This document shows positions 1 to 5,470 of a stretch of DNA of 6,846 nt, in pieces. The notes beneath the pieces are model-generated. The model worked only from the letters and a program-made list of their open reading frames with translations. It ran no database searches and was not told the origin of the DNA. Position 1 is the first letter of the stretch; each line of letters opens with the position of its first letter. Source of the stretch: an uncultured Clostridia bacterium (lineage in GTDB: Bacteria; Bacillota; Clostridia; Oscillospirales; Acutalibacteraceae). The DNA lies in contig CAMBNE010000056.1 in NCBI GenBank assembly GCA_945868935.1, positions 1 to 6,846 on the forward strand. The letters run 5' to 3'. The position numbers were made by a program, and so were the translations under genes.

Positions 1-927
1 GGTGTTCCGGGCATTATGGCTTCAAGAACGATTGAAAACGAACGTGACCGCCGTATGACGATTATGACAACAACATTTATCCCCTGCGGTGCAAAGCTTC
101 CGTTTATCGCAATGATTGCGGGCGCAATCTTCGGCGGAGCGTGGTGGGTGGCGCCAAGCGCATACTTTATGGGTATGGCGGCTATCATCATCTCGGGTAT
201 TATGCTTAAAAAGACAAGACCGTTCTCGGGCGAGCCTGCACCGTTTGTTATGGAATTGCCTGCATATCATATGCCTACTGTCGGCAACGTTCTGCGCTCA
301 ATGTGGGAGCGTGGCTGGTCGTTCATTAAAAAGGCAGGCACAATTATTCTGATTTCTACAATCCTCGTATGGTTTACTACCTACTTCGGCTTTGTGGACG
401 GCACATTCCAGATGCTTTCCGATGAACAGATAGATTGCAGTATCCTTGCCGCAATCGGCAACGCAATTGCCTGGATATTCAATCCTCTCGGCTGGGGCAA
501 CTGGCAGGCGGCTGTTGCGTCTATCACAGGACTTGTCGCAAAGGAAAATATCGTCGGAACCCTCGGTATTCTCTACGGCGGCGGTGAAGCAAGCGTATAT
601 CAGAATATTGCAGCAGCATTCACTTCTGTCAGTGGTTTCTCGTTCCTCACCTTCAATCTGCTTTGCGCACCCTGTTTTGCCGCAATCGGTGCAATCAAGC
701 GTGAGATGAACTCAGCAAAATGGACTGCATTTGCAATCATCTATCAGTGCGGCTTTGCCTACGCAATCTCGCTGATGATTAATCAGATAGGCTCTGTGTT
801 TACGGGCAACCTCAACATTATCGGTCTTATAGTTGCAATTCTGTTGATTATCGGTATGCTCTATATGCTGTTCAAGCCCTACAAGGAGTCAACAAAGCTG
901 AATAAGAGGGTAAAGGCAGTAAAATAA
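1..927 (+). CDS. feoB: Ferrous iron transport protein B, C-terminal part (5' end outside window)
   Basis: This is the membrane half of FeoB, the inner-membrane transporter that imports Fe(II). The reading frame is open from base 1, so the cytoplasmic G domain and first gate lie upstream. The 308 residues seen begin with GVPGIMASRTIENERDRR, the family signature before a transmembrane helix, followed by FIPCGAKLP. Later come ITGLVAKENIVGTLGILYGG and LLCAPCFAAIGAIKRE, both typical of the second gate/FeoB C-terminal domain; the cysteines in FIPC and CAPC are conserved in the family and are thought to sit near the permeation path. Several hydrophobic segments alternate with short loops, and the last (NIIGLIVAILLIIGMLYMLF) precedes a basic tail ending KRVKAVK. 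The gene ends 17 bp before a small Cys-rich membrane protein, the usual partner in Clostridia. Family identity is firm; full length (commonly 650-850 residues) cannot be judged. Confidence 0.97.
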   Translation, partial: GVPGIMASRTIENERDRRMTIMTTTFIPCGAKLPFIAMIAGAIFGGAWWVAPSAYFMGMAAIIISGIMLKKTRPFSGEPAPFVMELPAYHMPTVGNVLRSMWERGWSFIKKAGTIILISTILVWFTTYFGFVDGTFQMLSDEQIDCSILAAIGNAIAWIFNPLGWGNWQAAVASITGLVAKENIVGTLGILYGGGEASVYQNIAAAFTSVSGFSFLTFNLLCAPCFAAIGAIKREMNSAKWTAFAIIYQCGFAYAISLMINQIGSVFTGNLNIIGLIVAILLIIGMLYMLFKPYKESTKLNKRVKAVK

Positions 928-931
928 TTAC

Positions 932-937
932 AGGAGG
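932..937 (+). promoter_or_regulatory. Ribosome binding site for the Cys-rich FeoB partner
   Basis: AGGAGG is a full Shine-Dalgarno match and sits 7 nt before the ATG at 945. It is the main evidence that this very short frame is translated. Confidence 0.85.
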
Positions 938-944
938 CTTTTAA

Positions 945-1124
945 ATGTTTGCTTGGATTTATCAGAACTTAGCGACTATAATTATTTCACTCATAATTGT
1001 TGCAGTAGTTGCCGCAATAATAATCTCAATGGTGCGCAACAGAAAAAAAGGAAAATCCTCCTGCGGATGCGGTTGTTCAAACTGCCCGATGAGCGCTTCG
1101 TGCCATTCTAGAAAAAGGCAGTAA
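945..1124 (+). CDS. FeoB-associated Cys-rich membrane protein
   Basis: This 59-residue protein begins at an ATG 7 nt after AGGAGG (932-937). Residues 1-8 are short and aromatic (MFAWIYQN). Residues 9-30 form one hydrophobic helix rich in Ile, Val and Ala, followed by the basic stretch RNRKKGK. The tail then holds five cysteines spaced C-x-C-x-C-x2-C-x5-C (residues 40, 42, 44, 47, 53) with a histidine at 54. By the positive-inside rule the Cys-rich tail would lie in the cytoplasm. Small proteins of this form directly after feoB are a known family (FeoB_associated) and are thought to help iron transfer or FeoB regulation, in the role of FeoC; that function is inference. The frame is shared with no longer gene, and the tight spacing after feoB suggests cotranscription. 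The Cys pattern could bind iron or an Fe-S cluster. Confidence 0.9.
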   Translation: MFAWIYQNLATIIISLIIVAVVAAIIISMVRNRKKGKSSCGCGCSNCPMSASCHSRKRQ

Positions 1125-1177
1125 CGGCAAAATATAAAATACTTCTTCTGTTTTGTTGCCACATTTTACAAAAAGTA

Positions 1178-1206
1178 TTGAAAAATTGTTTGTAAAGGTA
1201 TATTCT
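1178..1206 (+). promoter_or_regulatory. Possible sigma-A promoter for the 5'-nucleotidase gene
   Basis: TTGAAA (1178-1183, 5 of 6 to the -35 consensus) is followed after 17 bp by TATTCT (1201-1206, 4 of 6 to the -10 consensus). The surroundings are AT-rich and the start codon is 33 bp further on. A second -10 choice, TATATT at 1207-1212, has no good -35 partner at normal spacing. The gap from 1125 to 1238 contains no other clear element and no strong terminator after the feo genes, so partial readthrough from feoB is also possible. Confidence 0.4.
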
Positions 1207-1238
1207 TATATTGATAAATTATAAACGGAGGAAGGCTA

Positions 1239-3104
1239 ATGAAAAACACATTAAAAAAACTGACCTCTGTCCTGCTCGGTGCGACATTGGCTGTATCAGG
1301 TACGGTTTGTGCGTTTGCGACAGACAGCGACGGTACAACGGATTTCTGCGTTAAGATTGTTCACACAAATGATATTCACGCAAGGGTTGAGGAAAACGCC
1401 AAAAGCTCGATTATCGGTATGCCAAAGCTGAAAACACTGATTGACAGCTTCACCGAAAGCTCCGATATGGATTTGGTAATTGACTCGGGCGACTTGTTTC
1501 ACGGTCAGTCGATTGCAACCTTAGTTAAGGGCGAGTCCATAGCCGAGCTTGCCAAGGCTTGCGGCTATGACGTTATGACGGCAGGCAACCACGACTGGAA
1601 CTACGGCAAGGATAGACTGAAGGAGCTTGCAAAGCTTGCTGATATAGAAATGCTTACGGGCAATGTCATTGACGAAAACGGAGAGCAGTTTTTTGACAAT
1701 CAGTACTATTTTGAAACGACTGAAAAGGACGGTCAGGAGCTTAAAGTCGGAATTTTCGGTGTGATTGACCCCGAAATCTACAGCAAAACAGCAGGGACAA
1801 ATGTTGAGGGACTTACGTTTACCGACTCAGTCGAATACGCAATAAAGGCGGCTGACGAGCTTGAAGATATGGGTTGCGACGTTGTAATTGCTCTTACACA
1901 CACATACGACCCCGTTTCGCTTGCCTCAAAGGTTGACGGTGTTGACCTCTGGCTTGCTGGTCACGAGCATGTCGACATTGACTCCGAGGTGACAACTCCC
2001 GACGGCTCAAAGTCACGTGTGATTGAAAACGGCTATTACCTCTATGAAGCAGGTCTTATCGACCTCGATTGCACACTCGATTCAGACGGAGAGGTTGTAA
2101 GCATTGATATCAATGCCGACAGGGCATACTATTCGGCTGTAGAAAATATTGAGGAAAACGCAGAGGTCAAGGCAGTGCTTGACAATATCAAGTCTGAGCA
2201 GAGCGTGATTTTAAATAAGGTTGTCGGCTCAACTCCGCAAGACCTCGACGGTGTGTGGGAAGATTTGCGAATTGACGAAACAAACCTCGGCAGAGCTGTA
2301 ACCGATGCATATCTGCTCGAAACGGGAGCCGACATTGCCTTTGAAAACGCAGGCGGAATCCGTGCCTCGGTTAAAAAGGGCGATTTGACCTACGGCGATA
2401 TAATCGGCATAAGTCCGTTCGGAAATTACATTGTTACAAAGCAGATTACGGGAAGACAGCTTGTTGAAATTCTTGAAACCTCAATCGACATTCAGAAAAA
2501 GAGCATTGCCGCCAACGACTCGGGCGAATATGATGCGTGGCCCGAAAACAGCGGAAGCTATTTGCAGACAGGCGGAATTACCGTTGAATATAACCTCGAC
2601 ATTGACTACGGCAAGAGGGTTATTTCGGTTAAGGTGGGCAATGAGCCGCTTGACGAAAGCAAGCTCTACACCGTAGCTACTAACAACTTCGTTGCAGTGA
2701 GCGAGTATTACCCACAGCTTGCAAACGCAGAGGAAACAGGGGAGTATTCAGCATGCGACGAGGCGTTAATTAAGTTTTTCTCACAGAGCGAGGACTTTAT
2801 TTTACAGAGCGTAACAACTCCGAGAATGGTAAAGACGACGGCAACTGAGCCTACAACAGAGCCGACTCAGTCCGAAACCGAGCCGACAGGCACAACCACG
2901 CCGACAGAACAGCCGGCAACAAGCTCAACCGACCCGACAAGCGCAACGGGTGAAACCAAGGCTGCGACGGCAACGCAGAGCACCTCAGAGAGCAATAACG
3001 GAACGGTTAAAACAGGCGTTGCAGAGGTTGCAGGAGCAGTAGTGTTTATCCTGCTTATTTCGGCATTGTCCTTATATGTATTCAGCAGAAGGAAACGCAG
3101 CTGA
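1239..3104 (+). CDS. Secreted, membrane-anchored 5'-nucleotidase / 2',3'-cyclic phosphodiesterase family protein
   Basis: The 621-residue protein belongs to the UshA/CD73 family, metal-dependent enzymes that hydrolyse nucleotides outside the membrane to nucleosides and phosphate. Residues 1-27 are a signal peptide (KKLTSVLLGATLAVSGTVCA core). The metallophosphoesterase domain shows HTNDIH (D45, H47), SGDLFHG (D85), GNHD (N117, H118), H221 in ALTHT, and GHEH (H242, H244), so all metal ligands are present. The nucleotide-binding 5'-nucleotidase C-terminal domain starts near residue 325 and has NAGGIR (370-375), SPFGN (392-396) and a YTVATNNF stretch. Residues about 533-588 are a Thr/Pro/Ser/Glu-rich wall-spanning linker, followed by TVKTG, one transmembrane helix (about 597-616) and RRKRS. 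Start choice is supported by GGAGG at 1227-1231, 7 nt before the ATG. The gene stands alone with its own terminator. Exact substrate (AMP, UDP-sugars, cyclic nucleotides) cannot be read from the sequence. Confidence 0.93.
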   Translation: MKNTLKKLTSVLLGATLAVSGTVCAFATDSDGTTDFCVKIVHTNDIHARVEENAKSSIIGMPKLKTLIDSFTESSDMDLVIDSGDLFHGQSIATLVKGESIAELAKACGYDVMTAGNHDWNYGKDRLKELAKLADIEMLTGNVIDENGEQFFDNQYYFETTEKDGQELKVGIFGVIDPEIYSKTAGTNVEGLTFTDSVEYAIKAADELEDMGCDVVIALTHTYDPVSLASKVDGVDLWLAGHEHVDIDSEVTTPDGSKSRVIENGYYLYEAGLIDLDCTLDSDGEVVSIDINADRAYYSAVENIEENAEVKAVLDNIKSEQSVILNKVVGSTPQDLDGVWEDLRIDETNLGRAVTDAYLLETGADIAFENAGGIRASVKKGDLTYGDIIGISPFGNYIVTKQITGRQLVEILETSIDIQKKSIAANDSGEYDAWPENSGSYLQTGGITVEYNLDIDYGKRVISVKVGNEPLDESKLYTVATNNFVAVSEYYPQLANAEETGEYSACDEALIKFFSQSEDFILQSVTTPRMVKTTATEPTTEPTQSETEPTGTTTPTEQPATSSTDPTSATGETKAATATQSTSESNNGTVKTGVAEVAGAVVFILLISALSLYVFSRRKRS

Positions 3105-3131
3105 AAAGTAAAAAAATAGAGAATAAAAGAC

Positions 3132-3168
3132 AAAAGCTTCGACACAAACAGTTGTCGGAGCTTTTTTG
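3132..3168 (+). terminator. Intrinsic terminator after the 5'-nucleotidase gene
   Basis: AAAAGCTTCGACA (3132-3144) pairs with TGTCGGAGCTTTT (3153-3165) over 13 positions with one T·G wobble and an 8-base loop; six T's (3162-3167) end it. It lies 28 bp after the stop codon. Its complement ends in a looser T-rich tract (TTTTGTCTTTT), so weak bidirectional action is possible, although the converging gene ends over 500 bp away. Confidence 0.9.
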
Positions 3169-3218
3169 TTCAATAATATACAGAGAAAAGTTTATTCTGA
3201 ATTATGCATTAACTTAAT

Positions 3219-3258
3219 AAATTTTGGTTATCCGTTTTAGTAAGCTAAACCATAATTT
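3219..3258. repeat. Left-end hairpin of the intergenic element
   Basis: AAATTTTGGTT (3219-3229) pairs with AACCATAATTT (3248-3258) at 10 of 11 positions. An alternative smaller stem TTTAG/CTAAA (3236-3240, 3245-3249) with loop TAAG lies inside. The same arm sequence recurs at 3623-3658. Confidence 0.7.
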
Positions 3259-3262
3259 AATG

Positions 3263-3310
3263 CGGAATGCGTAATTCGGAATGCGTAATTCGGAATGCGT
3301 AATTCGGAAT
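3263..3310. repeat. 14-bp tandem repeat, three full copies plus a partial
   Basis: The unit CGGAATGCGTAATT occurs perfectly at 3263-3276, 3277-3290 and 3291-3304, followed by CGGAAT. The unit contains GAAT and ATTC as an inverted pair when read across the junction. Perfect identity suggests recent slippage expansion. Confidence 0.95.
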
Positions 3311-3368
3311 TAAGGTCGAGTGGATAGATTGCGATAATTCAAAAGTATAGTGCCCGAATTTATTTATA

Positions 3369-3383
3369 TGCGGCTTTGCCGCA
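3369..3383. repeat. Short GC-rich hairpin
   Basis: TGCGGC TTT GCCGCA forms a perfect 6-bp stem with a 3-base loop in an AT-rich setting. It has no immediate T-tract, so it is probably a repeat-type hairpin rather than a terminator. Confidence 0.7.
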
Positions 3384-3409
3384 GGCGTGAATTTTATATT
3401 TTTTACAAA

Positions 3410-3488
3410 TGTAAGGGACGGTCTTGACCGTTCCGATTACCCATAGGTTAGCTGTAATCCTACGGAACAGTCAAGACTGTTCCCTACA
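3410..3488. repeat. Long inverted repeat made of two 20-bp palindromes
   Basis: Positions 3415-3434 (GGGACGGTC-TT-GACCGTTCC) and 3464-3483 (GGAACAGTC-AA-GACTGTTCC) are each palindromes with a two-base centre; the second is perfect and the first has one G·T pair. They also pair with each other as the arms of a longer stem extended by TGTA/TACA at the outside, and a perfect GATTAC/GTAATC pair (3435-3440, 3454-3459) lies between them. No T-tract follows on either strand, which argues against a terminator. Confidence 0.9.
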
Positions 3489-3587
3489 CTGAAATGCTAA
3501 ACGTCACCAATATATCGACATAAATTCATCAAACAAACCTTTCCATACAACACGCACTATTACAAATTCGGAGCGTAGCGACCATTA

Positions 3588-3622
3588 ACTCCACTCTCCA
3601 CACTCCAAACTCCACACTCGAC
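3588..3622. repeat. Imperfect heptamer array
   Basis: Five consecutive 7-mers read ACTCCAC, TCTCCAC, ACTCCAA, ACTCCAC and ACTCGAC. The array directly abuts the right-hand inner inverted repeat at 3623. Confidence 0.85.
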
Positions 3623-3658
3623 AAATTATGGTTTATCCTAAAAGTCGAACCATAATTT
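3623..3658. repeat. Right-end hairpin of the intergenic element
   Basis: AAATTATGGTT (3623-3633) pairs perfectly over 11 bases with AACCATAATTT (3648-3658) across a 14-base loop. It could block transcription leaving the methyltransferase gene, but there is no U-tract after it on the minus strand. Confidence 0.8.
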
Positions 3659-3684
3659 CAGCTTATTCAAAGGGATAACCATTT

Positions 3685-4800
3685 TTATTTGTAGTACATA
3701 TACACCTGACATTTCAGCGTACCGTTGTACATTTTTCTGCGCTTGTCAGCCTTTCGTCCGAAGATTTTTTCAAAGTCGTCGTCGGGTGTTATAATTGTGT
3801 AGCTCTTGCCCTTTGCGCGGCAAAACTTCTGTCCCATAACCTTGTACAGTTCCTCTGCTGACTTAATGTCGAGCAGTCGTTCGCCGTAGGGAGGATTAGT
3901 GATTATTGTCTGATAATCTTCGCTAAGCTCAAAGTCCTTTATGTCACGCTCATAAAATTTTATTCTGTCCGAAACTCCTGCAAGCTCAGCGTTGTGCATA
4001 GCCGTTTCAAGAGCTGATTTGTCAATATCCGAGCCTTCTGCGTGAAAGGCAATGTCTGTTCGCACTTTTGAGTGTGCAAGCTCACGCTCTTCGTCAAATG
4101 CCTTTTTGGGAACACAGCTCCACTTTTCGCAGGCGAAATACCTCTTAACCCCCGGTGCAATATTCAGCGCTTTCATAGCAGACTCAATTACTATCGTTCC
4201 GCTTCCGCACATAGGGTCGCACACAAAATGATTAGGGCGCACCCTTGCAAGCTCAGCCATTGCGGCGGCAAGCGTTTCTTTAATCGGAGCGTCGTTTGAT
4301 TCTGCCCTGTAGCCCCTTTTGTGAAGTCCTGCGCCCGATGTGTCGAGCATAACGCTGACCTTATCGTTTAAAATCAAAAACTGAATCTGATGCAGTGAGC
4401 CTGTTTCCTCGAACCAGGAGAGCATATATTTCTTTGACAGACGTGATACAACGGCTTTTTTGATTATTTTCTGGCAGTCGGGAATGCTCATAAGCTTTGA
4501 GTTAAGGCACCTGCCCTTGACAGGAAAAGCATCGGAAATTCCTATAAAGTTTTCCCATTCAATCTTGCTTACGTTTTCAAACAGTTCCTCAAAGGTACGT
4601 GCCTCAAATTCTGCAAGAAGAATCTGTATGCGCTCGGCATAGCGTGAATTTATGTTCGCCCTTGCAAGCGTGTTAAAGTCGCCGCTGAACAGCACTCTGC
4701 CGTTTTCGGCTCTCACGTTTTCAATTCCGAGATATTTAAGCTCGTTTGCGCAGATTCCCTCAAGTCCGAAAATGCACGGTGCAGAAAAATTAAGTTTCAT
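3685..4800 (-). CDS. THUMP-domain class I SAM-dependent RNA methyltransferase (RlmL N-terminal / YpsC family)
   Basis: The 371-residue protein matches the family that methylates guanine N2 in 23S rRNA (the YpsC type and the N-terminal half of E. coli RlmL, m2G2445). An N-terminal ferredoxin-like and THUMP RNA-binding region covers about residues 1-155. GLHKRGYR (158-165) is the linker motif preceding the Rossmann domain. DPMCGSGT (195-202) is the SAM-binding motif, GSDID (256-260) the acidic motif II, and NPPYGER (302-308) the catalytic motif IV of N2-guanine methyltransferases. The ATG at 4800 is preceded by GGAGG (4805-4809) only 4 nt away, and the protein begins KLNFSAPCIFGLEGICANEL, as expected for the family start. 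It is the last gene of the minus-strand set, behind a terminator. Family is firm; the exact target base is inferred. Confidence 0.93.
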   Translation of the reverse strand: MKLNFSAPCIFGLEGICANELKYLGIENVRAENGRVLFSGDFNTLARANINSRYAERIQILLAEFEARTFEELFENVSKIEWENFIGISDAFPVKGRCLNSKLMSIPDCQKIIKKAVVSRLSKKYMLSWFEETGSLHQIQFLILNDKVSVMLDTSGAGLHKRGYRAESNDAPIKETLAAAMAELARVRPNHFVCDPMCGSGTIVIESAMKALNIAPGVKRYFACEKWSCVPKKAFDEERELAHSKVRTDIAFHAEGSDIDKSALETAMHNAELAGVSDRIKFYERDIKDFELSEDYQTIITNPPYGERLLDIKSAEELYKVMGQKFCRAKGKSYTIITPDDDFEKIFGRKADKRRKMYNGTLKCQVYMYYK

Positions 4801-4814
4801 AAATCCTCCGAATT

Positions 4815-4842
4815 AAAAAGGGTACCGGTTTTGCCGATACCC
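4815..4842 (-). terminator. Intrinsic terminator between hpf and the methyltransferase gene
   Basis: Read on the minus strand, GGGTATCGG, loop CAAAA and CCGGTACCC form a 9-bp stem with one U·G wobble, followed directly by TTTTT (4819-4815). It starts 27 bp after the hpf stop. The methyltransferase ribosome binding site GGAGG (4809-4805) follows the T-tract by only 5 bases. Confidence 0.88.
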
Positions 4843-4869
4843 TCTGAAAATTAAATAATATCTGTTCGT

Positions 4870-5406
4870 TTAGTCGGCGGCAGGCTCAAGCAAGCCGTAG
4901 TTTCCGTCGGCACGCTTATAAACAACGTTAACCTCGTCGGTGTCTGCGTTGATAAACATAAAGAAGTTATGGTTGACCATATTCATCTCAAGAATAGCCT
5001 CGTCAACGCTTATCGGTTTAATAATAACCTGCTTTTTACGAACAACCCTGTAGTCCTCGTCCTCAATGTCGTCAGGCTCGGGATTCTGCATAACGAAATC
5101 TTCGATACTTCCTGTTTTGATTCTCTTTTCAAGCCTTGTCTTGTTCTTGCGAATCTGGCGCATAAGTATGTCAACAACCCTGTCGAGAGCGTCGTTCATT
5201 TCTTCCATAGTGCTCTCGGCACGATATACCATACCGTTATCTCTGATTGTTATTTCAACGGTCTGACGGTTCTTTTCGAGGGTGACAACTACGTTAACAG
5301 CCGCATCCTCTGAAAACAGCTTTTCAAATTTCAGCAGTTTTTTCTCTGCTCTTTCTTTGAAATTATCTCTGAGGTTTACTTTTCTTGCTGTGTAGGTAAT
5401 CTTCAT
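4870..5406 (-). CDS. hpf: Long-form ribosome hibernation promoting factor
   Basis: HPF binds the 30S subunit in the mRNA/tRNA channel and, in the long form, dimerises 70S ribosomes into inactive 100S particles during starvation. The 178 residues have the two expected parts. The N-terminal S30AE domain (about 1-100) begins KITYTARKVNLRDNFKERAE and has the basic helix MRQIRKNKTRLEKRI (82-96). An acidic linker (NPEPDDIEDEDY, about 108-119) leads to the C-terminal dimerisation domain (about 121-175) with KPISVDEAILEM, HNFFMFINADT and VVYKRADGNYGLLEP. Length is normal for the long form. The ATG is supported by GGAGG (5414-5418) 7 nt upstream. It lies 64 bp after yabR on the same strand and ends before a strong terminator, so it appears to be the last efficiently transcribed gene of that set; a promoter of its own in the 64-bp gap is not clear. 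Confidence 0.96.
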   Translation of the reverse strand: MKITYTARKVNLRDNFKERAEKKLLKFEKLFSEDAAVNVVVTLEKNRQTVEITIRDNGMVYRAESTMEEMNDALDRVVDILMRQIRKNKTRLEKRIKTGSIEDFVMQNPEPDDIEDEDYRVVRKKQVIIKPISVDEAILEMNMVNHNFFMFINADTDEVNVVYKRADGNYGLLEPAAD

Positions 5407-5470
5407 AAATTTGCCTCCCTGTATTAAATTTTATTTTCCCTTATGGGAACGTCTTTCAGCTTTTGCTGAT

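Larger units (their letters stand above)
3226..3680. mobile_element. Putative MITE-like non-autonomous element
   Basis: The left end (3226-3246) begins GGTTATCC and, 7 bases later, TAAGCT. The right end read on the other strand (3680-3660) also begins GGTTATCC and, 7 bases later, TAAGCT; 18 of 21 bases match. Inside these lies a second, perfect 12-base inverted pair, AAACCATAATTT at 3247-3258 and AAATTATGGTTT at 3623-3634. The right end carries an extra piece of about 25 bases between the two blocks. The interior has several simple repeats and palindromes and no transposase. I see no clear target-site duplication; the right end stops 4 bases from the methyltransferase stop codon. The reading as a mobile element is inference from the nested terminal inverted repeats. 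Confidence 0.5.
3169..3684. other. Repeat-rich convergent intergenic region without a gene
   Basis: This stretch lies between two converging genes and holds no reading frame with a start, a ribosome binding site and plausible composition. It contains, in order, an AT-rich lead (3169-3218), a hairpin (3219-3258), a 14-bp tandem repeat (3263-3310), an unassigned piece (3311-3368), a small GC hairpin (3369-3383), a paired palindrome structure (3410-3488), an unassigned AT-rich piece (3489-3587), a heptamer array (3588-3622) and a second hairpin (3623-3658). No U-tract terminator for the methyltransferase gene is visible; the hairpin at 3623-3658 is the only candidate. Confidence 0.85.

Noticed and set aside
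1126..1161. GGCAA and TTGCC inverted pair after the Cys-rich gene, considered as a terminator
   Set aside because: The stem is only 5 bp with a 25-base loop and no proper T-tract.
1..3104. A functional operon joining iron uptake and the nucleotidase
   Set aside because: The 114-bp gap with a possible promoter and the unrelated functions make plain adjacency the simpler reading.
2867..3145. A minus-strand open frame of 92 codons opposite the end of the nucleotidase gene
   Set aside because: It mirrors the Thr/Pro-rich stalk, whose composition keeps the opposite strand open; it has no ribosome binding site and crosses the terminator.
3263..3310. Tandem repeat considered as a CRISPR array
   Set aside because: The 14-bp units adjoin directly with no spacers, and no cas genes are nearby.
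4969..5313. A plus-strand open frame of 114 codons inside hpf
   Set aside because: It is antisense to a well-identified gene, has no ribosome binding site and no recognisable domain.
5436..5468. Two small hairpins between yabR and hpf (CAGC/GCTG and TTCCC/GGGAA)
   Set aside because: Stems of 4 and 5 bp without a T-tract are too weak for a terminator; a role in mRNA processing cannot be excluded.
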